The notes under the pieces: model-generated
What the model was told of the DNA's origin: nothing
What the model saw: the letters and a program-made list of their open reading frames with translations, nothing else
The model's database searches: none
Translations under genes and position numbers: made by a program
Part shown: positions 11,851 to 25,900 of the stretch, in pieces
Position numbering within the stretch: position 1 is the first letter of the stretch
Layout of the letters: every line of letters starts with the position of its first letter
Assembly (NCBI RefSeq): GCF_003254395.2
Contig: NC_037652.1
Span: 211,001 to 275,000 of the forward strand
Length of the DNA: 64,000 nucleotides
Direction: 5' to 3'
Source of the DNA: Apis mellifera
Taxonomy: Eukaryota > Arthropoda > Insecta > Hymenoptera > Apidae

Positions 11851-13495
11851 ATTTATTTATTGCCACTATGCATTTACATTAAAGAATATGATAGTATGCT
11901 TATGTATATTATTATATATATTATATATATTATAAATAATTATAAAAAAATTTCTAGGAAATAGTAGCAATTTTTTTATAAATATATCGTAAACTAAGAT
12001 CAAGCGATGGTAACATGCAAAGAAAAAAATTGTTTAGAATATTAATTTCTTCTTTGAATATATTCAAAAATCATTGAAAGTTCTATTACTTAATTATAGA
12101 TAATTATATATTAGATTTAGACAATAGAATTTTATATAATTTTTATGAAAACATTTGTCAAGATAAATTTTTTTATGTATTATACAATAATTTTTAAAAA
12201 TCATATTAATTTTTTTACAAATATTTCTTATTAATATAATTTAATTATTATTTCATTCATTTATTTTTTTTGTTTGTTTTTATTACCATTTATTATCATT
12301 GCTTCTATTTCTATTACATATTTGGTTTTGTTATGTATATATTATTTTAATTTAATGTATCTTCTTTATTATTACATTTATAAATATATATTTTTTCTTC
12401 TATAAAATTATAATAATACATCAATTTATACAATAATTTATACAATAATTTAAAATTTGTACAATTTATAAAATAGGTATGAAATTATAAAATTTTTAAT
12501 ATAGAAATCAATATTCTAAACAACTTATATATACATATCTTATAATTTTATAATAAAAAAAAATAGAAAATAAAAAAATAAGCCATTAAATTAATAAAAA
12601 ACTATGAAATATTCAAAATATTTCTTACATTTTTTAACATTGGAGATTATTATATGGATGAATTTATCTTGATTCATGCTTTCATAATATAAAGAAGTAT
12701 ATAATATTCCATTTAAAAAATTAAAGATTACTTTCGTTTTTTAAAAAATATTAAAAAATATTATAAAAAAATAAAAAAATATATGCTAATATTTGATCAT
12801 AGATAATTAAAAAAATTTTTTTTAATATTTATTATTTACTAGAAAAATACTTATATAATAGTACAAATAACAATGTCATAAAGTGTCATGATATTACTAA
12901 TGAAAAACGAATGGTTTAAAAAGACCATATTTAAATATTTAAATATTTTTTGTCAAACAAAATAAAGAAAATAAAATAAATCATGAAAATAGAATAGAAA
13001 TAAGATTCTTTTTTATTATTATATTATAACTATTATAATGAATTATTATAATATTAATTGCAGTAATCTTTTTTGTATTTTTTTTTAATTTTCTTTTTAC
13101 ACAAACATTTAAACTGAAATATTTCTTTAAAAAATACGTAAAAAAATATAATGTATTTATAAATAGCTCTAAAAATATTAATCCAAAATTATTTAAATAA
13201 ATTTATTTCAATAATAGATAGAAAATTTATAAAAATACATCATATCATATTTATGAAATATTATAAATATGATTATCAAATAATTAATCAAAAATCTTTT
13301 CTTATTAACATATTTCTAAATAAATATCGTTCTAAATCTCTCAAACTTCAGCGTTCTTTCTATGTCTCACAAATTCAATAAATTTCTATATTAATTTTTT
13401 TCATCAGTCCAATTACATTGAATACACAACATCCATGATATTGTAACTCTTAAGGCTTTTTATCAAATATAATTTTTCATTATTCGAATATAATT
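11851..13495. other. AT-rich noncoding stretch
   Basis: No gene, RNA gene or structured repeat was recognised. The sequence consists of mixed A/T runs with stop codons in all frames. Confidence 0.7.
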
Positions 13496-13770
13496 TGCAA
13501 TCGAAATCGATTACTTTGCACGTAATCTCACATCAAACTTTCATCAAACTCCCATTTCTCAAAATCAATTATCTATTTCCATTAAACATTTGATTTACGG
13601 AAATAGAGAATAGAAATTGCGCAACTGTCTTTCCTTTCGATTTTCACCTCGCGCGGCGCGTTAGTCCCATAAGAAGGATTTAAATCAGTTCGAGCAAGTA
13701 CACAGATTATTTGCGTGTCGAATTGCTAAAGGGTTTTAATATCGGATAACCAGTATTATAATGCAGATTT
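13496..13770. promoter_or_regulatory. G+C island, candidate conserved noncoding element
   Basis: An abrupt island in AT desert with the CpG-rich core CTCGCGCGGCGCG (13649-13661) and non-repetitive flanks including GTTCGAGCAAGTACACAG and TCGAATTGCTAAAGGG. No ORF of useful size crosses it and no splice-bounded coding block was recognisable. Such islands in AT-rich insect DNA are often regulatory or exonic. The call rests on composition alone. Confidence 0.35.
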
Positions 13771-14619
13771 TTTATCTTCTTTTTTAAATAAGTAAGTATT
13801 GCATATGAAAATATTTATAGTGAAAGAATATAGTTGAGCAATAATTTAATCGAAGATTAAATTCTTATTTAATAATTAAAATTTTTATTTTAATTCGGAG
13901 ACACAAAATATCAAAGACATCATTACATTATTTTCAAAATAGTGTTAGTTAAGTAAAATAAAATTATAAGTTTCAGGTTTCTATTTTTATTATTAAAAGA
14001 TTTATAAAATATTAAAAAATATAAAATAAAATTTTATAAAATATTTTATAAAATATAAAATAAAAAATTCTTCAGATTTTAATTTTTTTCTTTCTTAAAA
14101 TAATTTTAATTTGAAAAAAAAACGTACACATATGTACCAATAGACACATGAAAAAGTTAACTATAAATTAAATAATTGAATAACTGAATGATGAAATTTT
14201 TTTTAAAATTAGTATTTTATCTGAATTTTATACAAATATTTTCGATTTAATGCCATTAGCAATAATAATTGAGACAATTGAAAATAAAGTATCGATGTAA
14301 ATAATCTATATGTCCTTAATTCATCAATGATTTGTCCATTGATATTTAATTCAATGAAATAAAACTTTTTTATTTTTAATTATTTATTTTAGAAATTTTC
14401 ATAAATATATATATCTTTAAATTTAATTTTAACTTTTTATTTTTCTCTATTAAAATAAGACGAGATATAATTTAATAGATAATAATTTGCTTATCATTAT
14501 ACATTATATGGAATATATGGATTATAATTTATTTATTCAATAAATAATAATACATTATCTCTTATAAATATTTTTATGTAAATAATCAATAATAAACAAG
14601 TTTTATTAAAATTATAATA
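13771..14619. other. AT-rich noncoding stretch
   Basis: No gene or structured repeat is seen. Short inverted A/T runs such as AAAATTTTATAAAATATTTTATAAAATA near 14030-14055 are low complexity. Confidence 0.7.
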
Positions 14620-14790
14620 TATAATATTATATAATAATATATAATATATAATATATAATATATAATATATAATATATAATATATAATATATAATATATAA
14701 TATATAATATATAATATATAATATATAATATATAATATATAATATATAATATATAATATATAATATATAATATATAATATATAATATTTT
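14620..14790. repeat. 7-bp (TAATATA)n microsatellite
   Basis: About 22 units of TAATATA in near-perfect tandem. The minus-strand frame at 14586-14861 (an Ile/Leu/Tyr repeat) is an artefact of this array, which has no stops in that frame. Confidence 0.95.
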
Positions 14791-17385
14791 ATTAAAATTA
14801 TATTAATATTAATAATAACATTATTGTAATCAATGATTACAAAAATTAATTTAATAATCAATCATTTAAATCAATTTTTTAAATTGACAATTAAACAATT
14901 GATGATTGATTTGATCAAACGATTAATTCGATCATCGAATAAATCACTGATTGATTTTTTTAATTGTATGACTTAATCAATAAATAAAGTTAAAAATTTT
15001 AGTCGATTAATATTGAATTCTTGAAAAAAAATGATGATTGAGAAAATAATTGTGGAATAAAAAAATAAAAATAATAAGAAGACAAATAATGAATATATTT
15101 AAAAATATAATATTGTAGAAGATAATTCATCATATAAAGAATATAAAATTGTAATTTATGAAAACAAATATTTGTTAAAAAAGTTACACTATTGTGAAAA
15201 ATAGAAATATTGTATAAATTAAATTTAAATTAAAATGAAAATTAAACATAAAAAATAAAACAAAATAAAAAATAAAACATGAAAAAATAAAAAACTTAAA
15301 CTTAAAAAATTATAAATATAAAAAGAAATATAGAAAATTGAAAATAAATGAATATATATATATATATAAGAAATGTAAATAAAAAATAGAAAAATATAGG
15401 AAGGCTATAAACTTCTATCATAGATATGTTGTAATCGAAAGCAATATGTTTAAATAGATAGAAAAACATATAATAGTAAAAATTCATGAATAATGTATAT
15501 AATCCGAAAAATAGATAATAGAAAAATAGAAAAATAGAAAATAGATCTGCTATATAAATAATAAATTAAAAAATTTAAATATTAAAAAATAATATATAGA
15601 TGCCTAAAAATAATATAAAATTAAGATCATTGGCATAAATATTCAATAATTAAAAAAATATTAATTTAACTAATAAGAATAAATAAAGAATCAATAAATT
15701 CAAAAAGATATGAATTTAGAACAATAATATTTATAATAAACTATTTTTATATCTTATTAAATATTTCAATAAAAATAAAATTAAAATATTTAATAGAAAA
15801 TTAAAGAAATATATAAACAAATATTTAAAATTTTATATAAAATATATAATAAATATACATTAAAATTAATAAATACAGTAAAATCATATCATAGTAATTT
15901 TAATGAATTCAACTTTTCTTAACAAATTAAATGAAAAGAATCAAAATTAAAGACATGGCAATCGTTTTGATATTATAAAAAACCAATATTTAATACTATT
16001 ATTATAAAAATCTAATATCAAACGCAAAAATTATTTACTTATATTTAATAACTTAATATTTCAAATAATTTGTAAATGATTTATTTTATAAAAAATATAT
16101 TTTATAGAAAAATTGCATTGTATAAAAAGGAAAGTAATTTGATGATTATTTTTTGAATGAACATATAACATATAATTTAATTTTAAATATTATATATAAA
16201 TTTTAAATATGTATATATGAGAAAAATAAAAAATTTACTTTATTTTTTAAATAAAATTATACATTTTTTGTAGATGTTGATACGATTAATAAAATTAGTA
16301 ATCAATAAAAATCTATTAAACCATTTATCGTAAAAAATTAATTTAGATAATTAAATTAATTAATTAAATTGTTATTTTAATTTGTAAAATCGATTTTCAA
16401 AAATTTATCATAAAAAAATATATTTATAGTAAAAAAAAACATGAACAAAAAACCGAATCTATATTGTTATTCGCGAACAGTGTACAACGGTTTAATAGTT
16501 CTCAACAATTCATATGAATTGGCAGACAATTCCTAAGTTATGCTTGCCGATATATTATAAATATTTCTGCAAACTATATGCAATGAATATTATTTGCAAA
16601 CAGTATCTATAAATTGTTCGTTGATAAATCACATTAATTTCATATATTTGTTTTTTATATGATGAGTTTAATATATTTGTGCTAAGTATTATTATAATAA
16701 ATAAAAAAGTAAAATTGACTTTTATATGTTTTTTATATATATTCAAATAAATTACAATTGTTCTATCTTCGTTACATTATCATCGCATTATATTTTCTCT
16801 TAGCTTCATTTCACGCAAATTGAAATTACTTATAAATATCTGATATTTTTATCATTTGTATATTTGTTTTGGACTTTTAAGATCAACTTTTCAAAAATGT
16901 TCAAGAATATATTAAAATTCTATGTAATAGGGTCATATGATATATTATAATGTAAATATTATAAAATATAAAATAAAATATAATATTATAAAATATAAAA
17001 TACGCAAAAAATAATACATATATAAATAAATAAAAAAAGGATAAAATTTTTTTTATTTTAAACTTTTCAGAAAATCAAAATTTTTTTCGAAATGAATTTG
17101 AAGTTCAAATTAAATCGACTAATTTTATTTTTTTTCTTATTTGTAATTGTAAAGTCATTTTTATATATAATTATTTTTTAATAACATTTAAATAACATAT
17201 TAATATATTTTATAATACATAAAATTTTTGTTATACATAGATTAAAATATAATACTACTACTACTAATAATAAATAAAATAAATATTTATTATATATATT
17301 TTTTTAAAATATATATTTATTTTATCATGATGATAATATATAAGTTGTATAGGAAATAATCACAAAGAAAACATATCTAAAAATA
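14791..17385. other. AT-rich noncoding stretch
   Basis: No gene is seen. A small G+C-richer patch lies at 16440-16560 (containing TTCGCGAACAGTGTACAACGG) with no coding character. Frames at 15302-15487 (-) and 16555-16746 (-) are low-complexity and unrecognised. Confidence 0.65.
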
Positions 17386-17389
17386 AATC

Positions 17390-17765
17390 TCAAAAAAGTA
17401 CCCGTGGAAAGCAAAACGCACGAGATTTCGTTGAAGCAAAATAAAAGAATCGTGAGAAAAAAGAAGAGACACAAAGGTAGCACAGAGGTTCAAAGATATT
17501 AAGCTTCCTGGACGGTGCAAAGGACTGATTTGCATATGTCATTCGAGTAAAGGAGACTCTGTCTCTAGAGAATTGAGTTGACGTAGGAAATTCGTCATGG
17601 GGAATTGCTTGGAACTCGACATGATGCATATCTACGCTTAAGAGCATCAAGAAGAAAAAATCCGGTTCTCGGCTCTGCCAGATCCTTCTATCGTTGCCTG
17701 TTATGACAAGTCGGCTATTAATTTTGCTCTTAGCTTAGTTCGACGATACATTTCGTCAGGTTTCG
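17390..17765. promoter_or_regulatory. G+C island, candidate conserved noncoding element
   Basis: About 375 bp of non-repetitive, clearly higher-G+C sequence with sharp edges. It contains a perfect octamer-type word ATTTGCAT (17528-17535, inside GATTTGCATATG), which POU-domain factors can bind. A minus-strand frame spans 17390-17650 (86 codons), but I recognise no domain in it and its Phe/Arg/Ser-rich composition is not convincing as protein. An unrecognised exon remains possible; a regulatory block seems more likely. Confidence 0.35.
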
Positions 17766-20119
17766 TTTTTTTTTTTTTCCATTTTTAGTTGGAAATTCTC
17801 ATTGGAATTTAAAGAGAAAGAAAAAGAAAAATGAATTGAGACTAACTTTGATATTTGATAATTAATGAGTGATTTCAGATGTTTTAGATTTTCGCATAAA
17901 AGATTTAAGTCATTTAATCCTTTTAAATTAGAATTTTGTTTGATTTTAATGGAAAATTTATTAATCATTATTGTCTGTAAATTTTATTTAAAAAATTAAT
18001 TTATATATAATATGCTAATAAATATATTCATACATATACAATAAACAAGTAATAATGTTCCCAAATTTAATGGCAACTTGAAAAATAATATGAATATAAA
18101 AAAATAAAAAGTTAGTAATAATGATTGATTGCATATTTCTAATTTTAATAATTTTAATTTTGATAATTAAAATGAGTATATTCAATCAAAATTTGATTAA
18201 TTAAATATATACTATATAAAGATTTTAAATAGATAAATTCTTATTAAAAAATTTGGTTATTTTATTTGTAATAATACATATCTGTAACATTATAGTTAAA
18301 TGTAAATATATTCTACAATTAATGATATAATTATTATTATCTCCTATTAACTATTTTGCTAATCCCAATCTATCGTATAATCAATTAATTTTTTAAAAAA
18401 TTAGGAACATAAAATAATTAAATTATTATTTTAATAATAAATGATATATATACATATAATATAAAAATAACGATTATTATTAATCAAAATTAATAACAAA
18501 AGTTTATAAATCGTATTACTTTTTTTCTAGTTTTTTTTTTTAATATAAATTAGAGATTATTCTCGATGAATAATAAATAATTTTTATTAATGACTTTTTC
18601 ATAAAAATTTTTCGAATTATTAATTCTATTCCATATAAAATGCATAAAATATATAATATATATATATATATTAAATATATATGCAATATAAAAGTTTAAA
18701 CTAAAATATTTTCTAAATTAATATAATTGATACTTTTATATAGAAAATAAGTACTCTAATTTATATTAAAATGTGATTTCACTTTAAAAAATTGAATTGA
18801 TTTGTAAAATTTTTCTATAACTTTATTTATAAAACCTTATTAATCATTAAAGTATATAATTTTGAAATATTTTTAATCTATTTATTAGATAATTAATAAG
18901 AAAGTTCTGTATTTTATAATAAAAAAATATATACTGTAATAAATAATAATCTATAAAATTTATATTAAGTGATTATATAAATGATTGCAAATAGTTGCTG
19001 AGATTTAAAATCCAATGTGTTGAATTGGATCATATTTAGAATTATATATATTTTTATTTATTCAATAAATAAATTCACAAAGCAATTCTGAAAAAGTTAC
19101 AAAATTTGTAGATGAAAATTTTTTCTTTAATAATGATTATTTTTTTGCAATCTCTTTTAAAATTGTTAACACAGACAATCATCAAAATAAAAAATAGAGA
19201 GTATTTAAAAAGAATTTTCCAATTTTTTAAAATAATAACCTTTATAAAGTTTAAAATCTCTATTTATAATTTTTTTTATAAACAAAATAATTATTTTAAT
19301 AATAATTTTTTATATATTTTGTTTCTTTTCTTTTATATATGATTATTAAAGAGACCTTTTTTGATCAATATCTATGTCATACGAATAAATATATATCTAT
19401 TCGAAGTATATAAATTTCACGATATATTCAGAGAAAATGTGCTAATAAATTAAAGTAAAAAAATTTTGTAATTATTTATGTATTTTATTTATATATTTAT
19501 ACTTCTTTCAAATTCTTTAATTTGATTGATTAAAAAAATTTGAAAAAGATATGAACATGACGATATATAAACATAAAAAAATTTTATATTAGAAAAAAAA
19601 TGATAATAATTATGATTGAGAATCTTAATCTAATAGAAAAAACTCAGATATATTTATTCAGATATATTTATATTAATTGTAGAAAAATTTTAAAAATTAT
19701 TTACAAAATTATTATTTTAATATTATATATATATGTTTTATTTAATTAAAAATATTTGTATTTTTATTATTGCATATATAGTAATAAATTGTATCTTTAT
19801 AATATAAATAAAAATCTAAAACCTATAATAAATTTATTTTCTTATTGATATTTAGCTTATACCATTAATTACTTAAATTATTAAATTACTTAATTTAGCT
19901 TACAATATAAATTTTTTTTAAATATATTAATTCAAAAATCGACAAAAATTGATTTTATTGCATAATTCTCAATTATTAATTATATATGCATCGATTCATA
20001 TTTTATTCAAATTTGAAAAATCATTAATAACTAACAAAAATATATTATTGGATGGAAAATGATTCGAAGAGTTGTAAACAGAAAAAAAGAATTCTAAGCA
20101 AGCAGAGAAGAATGAAAAT
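17766..20119. other. AT-rich noncoding stretch
   Basis: No gene is seen. The open frames at 17756-17968 (-) and 19112-19342 (+) are Asn/Lys/Ile/Phe-rich low-complexity translations. A short (TA)n run lies near 18650-18672. Confidence 0.65.
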
Positions 20120-20640
20120 TATAATTAACGATGAAAAGGACAAATGAAGAGAATAAAAAAAGAATGACGACAAGAAAAGAGGACGAGGTGTCTCGTAAAA
20201 TTAAGATGTGATGCGAGAGAAATCCCACGTTTCGTACCTCTGTCCACGATTTTTCTATCAGTGTTTGAAAGGAAAAACCGCATTACCTCTTGTATGGCCA
20301 CGAACAAGCATTAACCGCGCTGCTGGTAATGACGTTAACAATAATGACGCATTGCCGACGAGACACGGGTGCACCGCGCGAATGGAAAGCGGACTTGAGC
20401 AACAAAATCAACCGGTACCGAGTTTCCGCGTAAAACATCGTCAATGCGAAATTGCATGAAATTATCGGTAATAAAACAACGCAATCCGCTAACTATTGTC
20501 GGTCGTACGATATAATTTTTGCTGACGTAACACATGTGTCTATTTGAAGGAGCATATATAGCCGGGAAAATGTGCGGATTCTGCACTTTGTTGAAAGGAA
20601 ATTAATGGTGTGTGTTAAATTAAGCATTGTTTCCCTTGTT
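20120..20640. promoter_or_regulatory. strong G+C island, candidate enhancer or promoter
   Basis: The most conspicuous single-copy island in the first 43 kb, with a core (about 20270-20420) near half G+C by eye and rich in CpG. It contains TGACGTAA (20523-20530, CRE/bZIP type) directly followed by the palindromic E-box CACATGTG (20531-20538). About 15 bp further is a TATA-like GCATATATAGCCGGG. Frames cross it on both strands (20208-20459 +, 20125-20307 -, 20335-20586 -, 20493-20705 -), but they contradict each other and show no known domain, so I treat them as shadows of a stop-poor sequence. It could be a promoter, an enhancer or a noncoding first exon. Confidence 0.4.
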
Positions 20641-20719
20641 AAGAATTCTCTGCTAAATTGAATATTCTTGTAAGACGAGGTAATATTGAAATGATAATAT
20701 CGCAATTGTATTATTATAC

Positions 20720-22645
20720 GTGTACTATTAAAAAATAATGAAATGTTAAATATTACTATTGATGAAATTTAATAAGAATTATAGAATTTAAATATATTGA
20801 AATGAAATTAAAATGATGTTTTATTTATGATTTTTTTATGTATTAGTATTATTGCTATTAAAAAAGAATTAATTTTCAAATATTACTTTATGTATCATAT
20901 TGATATAAAATTTAATAAAATATTATATTGACAGATAAATTTTTATTTTCCTTTCATATTAAATATCAAACAATACAAATCATAATTTTTTTATAAAGTT
21001 AGACCTTCATTATACTATAGATCTATTATAAATAATAGGCAGGCAGTAGATGATAAAGGAAATAGATGAATAGATAGATAAATATATAGATATATAATGT
21101 AAATATATAATTTACAACAAAATAATTTTAATATTTATAAAATATTATAAATAATATTATAAAATATTATAAATAATATTTTATAAATATTTTATAATAA
21201 TATTTATAAAATATTTATAAATAATATTTTTTTTATATTTTTTTCTTTCTAAATATTTTAAATATATATTCTTATAGATATTCTTTATTTTGTAATAGGT
21301 AACTACGCACAATATATACACAATATGTTTAAGAAATTAGACATTTTGTATATTTACCATTTCTCAAATTAAAGAGTCTAATTTAATTAATTAATTAGAT
21401 ATTCTAATTTAATTTTTCAAACTTGAAGTTCCGCCAAAAGACTTTTTCAATCTAATTTATGTGCCAAGAATTTCATATAAGAAAGTATAAATAAACATAA
21501 ACATAATACGAATAGACATAATAACGAATAAACATAATAAATCATATAAATCTAAATTAATAATTTTTAATTCTCTATCAAAGTAATATTTGATAATTAA
21601 TTTTATTTTTGAATTATTTTACAATTAAAAACAATTTGACAATAAAATTATTATCTTCTGAATTATTATTTTCTGATTATTAGTTATTCAATTGGCAAGT
21701 TATCTTGACTTCATCAATCAGAATCGCAAGATTATATTATTTCTAGCAGATTATAATATCTATAATATTAAACTTATTTTTTATTATTTTTTCAAACAAA
21801 GTATAAATTCATAAATTTTATAAACGAAATTAGAAATATGCCATAATTATCTATTATATTTGACTATTATTTGAGGAAATTATAAATATACAATAATATT
21901 ATGATGCAGATATTAATAATGTAGATCAATCAATCATTTTTTTATGTCTAAATAAAATAATAAAAAATAATTATAATATTCAGATTAATGTGATATATTT
22001 ATAATTATTTCAATGATTTCTTTTTGATACAATTTTATTTTTTTATTTTTTTTTTATTTTAATTTAAAATAAAATTATTACCATTAAAAGAAAACCATAA
22101 AGAAAAAAAGAAAAAATTGATGGAATACTTTGAAATAATGAATTTTATTTTCTAAATAAATGAAATGTTTTTTTTTAAATTGATTAAATTGTAATCAATA
22201 AATGATTTTTAAAAGAAACTTTATTTTTGAATTTTTTCTAAAAGAAAATTCATAAAAAATCAAAATTATAACTTCATATTTTTTATCAATTTAAAAAATA
22301 AAAATTTATTTCAGAAAATTCTTGAATGACAGTTTCAATTTTTTAATTTGTTGATTTGATAATTGCTATACATTAATCATTTTAAAAATTTTCTAAATCT
22401 AGAAAAATGTGTTAATAAATTAATAAATAATAAAAAGTGAAATATATATAATTTCTTTTGTTCATAATAATAATCATACATTAAATTCAATAAAAAATTA
22501 GTCATTACAAATAAAATACAAGGAAGAATATGAAGGATATCAAAGCTTAAAGGTGAAGTTTTATTACTACTTTACTATTAAAAAGAAATTAAAAAGTATC
22601 TATTTCTAATTATATAAATAAATACATCAAAGATTATTTAAAAGA
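20720..22645. other. AT-rich noncoding stretch
   Basis: No gene is seen. Degenerate inverted ATTTATAAAATATT units lie near 21125-21230, and an imperfect AT palindrome TCTAATTTAATTAATTAATTAGA lies near 21378. Poly-T tracts are common. Confidence 0.65.
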
Positions 22646-22649
22646 TTAT

Positions 22650-22995
22650 TTTTATTAAACGGTCTGATGATTCTTAGAATAATTTCTATCAAAGATATCT
22701 ATCTAGCCAGTAGTGTGAACAATTTATTCGAATATTCAATAACAAAACAGTGGAATCTGTTCAAATATACGATAGTCATTTCAGGAATTATCGTCATCAT
22801 CGTCACAACGAAGAAGAAGAAAGCACATGAGTTCCGGTTGTTAACCTTATCATATTTAACTCATTTTCGACCTCATTTTATTAATTTTCTTACGCCTCGC
22901 ACTCGAAAGATCATATATAACATATCATAAAACGCCAATAATCGATGATGTGTCCGATTAAAAAAAACGCGATCAATCGTGCCACGCTCGAAATA
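22650..22995. promoter_or_regulatory. moderate G+C island, candidate conserved noncoding element
   Basis: Non-repetitive sequence that includes a short ATCGTCATCATCGTC run, CCGGTTGTTAACC, and AATAATCGATGATGTGTCCG. The plus-strand frame at 22667-22930 (87 codons) has no recognisable domain and I do not call it a gene. The call rests on composition. Confidence 0.3.
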
Positions 22996-22999
22996 TAAG

Positions 23000-25900
23000 A
23001 TATAATGAAAATATAAAACGTTTCAAAAAGAATTTATTGTTAATAACAAGAGAAAAGAAGCAATTTCACTTTTAGATAATTTGAATTAAATTAAAAAAAA
23101 AATAATCAAAAATCAAGTATTGTTTCAAATTTATTATGACTTAAACTTATTATGAATGTATAGAAAATTAATATTTGTGTTAATAAACTTTTATATTGAA
23201 TATGAAATCTATATTATTTTTTACTGTTTAAATAAATAGTAATAAGTTTATGATTAATAATAATAAGTTCTTGACTCCTCAATATTATATATTTCCAATT
23301 CCAATCTATATATATACGAACATAGCAAAATAATATTTATGCGATAACAATATTTATCTTTTATAATGTTTTAATAGTTTATTTATAATCTTATTTTGAT
23401 TTATAAGTTTATATGAAGATATTCAAACACAATTAAGATACATCAAAATAGCTTCTGTGAAGAAGCTATTAGAAAGAGCTCTTAGAAGAAATAGAAGATG
23501 AATATTTTTATTATTATAAATAGGATTATATTTGATTTTTATATTATATTTCATTAATATTGAATTATTTATAATTTCAGTATTATAATGCCAAAAAATT
23601 CATTAAATAACTATTAATTTTATTCGAAATATAAATATTAATAAAATAAAATAAATTAAAAATAAAATTTTTATCAATAATCAATAAAATTTTTTTATTT
23701 ACAATTTTTTTATTTTTAGAGAATTATTAGAGATCATTTATAATTTTTTTAAGATTTTTTATTCTCGTGATCAAATATAATATAATAAAAGTAATAAAAT
23801 ACTAGATAAAATAGTAGATGCAAAAATATAAAAATTTGACATTGAAATTGAAGGACGGTAATCAGTTCAAGTTCAAGAACAATTTTTACAAGAAATTTTT
23901 TTCATTAAATATTCTAAAAATGCAAAACATGTTTATGACAATCAATATATTTAAAAGTAATAATATTCTAATGACACTATTGTAATTATGAAATCATCTT
24001 TTGTTATATTATATATCTTCTATATCATTAGAATCATCTAATATAAACTTTTAATAGTATAAGATTTTAATAATATAAGGTATAAGATATAAGTTTATTA
24101 TAAAATCATATTTTATTTTCTTCATATATTCTTTTGCAAATTGTTTTTATATTTTATAGTTTTTAATATTTGTAAAATATAAAATTTACTTTTAAAATTA
24201 TTATAGTCAATTATTAATTTCAATATATCAATTTCTTATATATTATCAATTTCTTTTTTAATATTCATTATTATTTGATTTTAAACTTTTATTATTATGC
24301 TTATAAAGCATTTTTGTTGCATTCTTTGTTCTTTTCGAAATTAGATGATTTCCATAACAGCTTTCTGCAATGAAACAGTAATATTTAATTAGTATTTTAT
24401 AATGAAATATTTATTTTTTAATTAATATTTCCTTTTTTCTTTTTTATTTTTTGTTGATAAAATTTTTTCAATTTTACATAAAATATATGAAACACATAAT
24501 GATATTTAACATTATTATATTTATTCTTTTATATACTAAATGTAATATTATATATATAAAAAATATAAAAATGAAAAATATAAAAAGTAAAGCTATGTTT
24601 TTATTATTGTAAATTTTTTCATTAATATTTATATTTGTTACAAAAATGAAAAAACTTATATTGAAAACTTATATATGATTATTTTTCATAAAAGAGAATA
24701 TTTTTAAAAAATATTATAAAATATATTAATATCTAAAAAAAAATTCAATTATTAAAAAGAATACATTTTTATTTTTAGAAAAACATTATTAAGAAATAAA
24801 AAAAAATCTTCGAAAACAATTTGATATTAATATTAGAAAACTTTAATTAATTGAATAAAAATTTAATTAAATAAAGATTTATTTAAATAAATTTTCATAA
24901 TTGGAAGCGAATTAAAATTTTATTGTGCAATTTAAATTAATAGTTTCTTAAATTAAATATGTATATGTATGTACTAATGCGCATGCATTTGTAAAAATAT
25001 AATATAATATAAAAATATAATTTATATAAATATATTATATAAAAGTACATTTATTTTATTACAATTTATTTGTAATAAATTGAAAACTGTATTAAATATA
25101 TTAAAATAGATAATAATATAAAAATTAGTAAAATATAATATTTAAAATTCTTATTGAATTAAAATAAAATTTTACAATTTGAAATTTCAGATATCAAAAT
25201 TCATATTTTTAAAGAAAAATTTAAATTTTATTTCAAAAACTTGGGCCATATTTGCTTAAATACCCTACATAAATTGCATTCGAAACTATTAAAAATGATA
25301 ATCGTGCAGAAATCTTGATTATTCCGACTGAGATTTCGCGTTTGAACATTTATCGAGATATTGTTAAAAATGTCAATAAAATTTTTCAATTTTCTTCATA
25401 TATCAATTTGTTCGCGAATTTAATTTTTTAATGTTAATAAGAAAAAATTTTAATTCATTTCCATAATTAAATATAATGAAATCATCTTTATTATAATCAT
25501 CTTAAATTTAATTATTATATATTTTATTATTATATTTATTATTATATTTTATATATTTATGCCAATAATAATTGTACATCTTTTCCATAAAATTCATATA
25601 AAGAAATATAATTCACATATTTCAAAAATATAAGTTTAAAAGAAAAATTAATTTAAAAAAAAATTGTTTTAGTATATAGTAGAGTATTAATTAAATTTAT
25701 TATCAAAAAATACAATGCTTATATTATTTAAAATCATATTTTTGTCTTTTTAAAAAATTTCCATATTGATTGAATAAGTATTGTATCACTTTGTAGCTTG
25801 TATATGTAAAAAAATTATAATAAATCAAATGCAAGTTAATTTATTATTATCTTTTATTCTTATTCTTACAATATTTTAAATAATATTTATTATAATTATA

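Noticed and set aside
11600..11935. 111-codon plus-strand frame, the longest in the window
   Set aside because: Its central part is a Leu/Tyr/Ile repeat created by a 20-bp AT minisatellite. It resembles membrane segments only by composition.
14586..14861. 91-codon minus-strand frame
   Set aside because: It is produced by a 7-bp TAATATA array that lacks stops in that frame.
20125..20705. Four overlapping frames on both strands near 20.2-20.7 kb as possible exons
   Set aside because: They overlap on opposite strands and show no known domain or convincing codon pattern. A stop-poor G+C island explains them.
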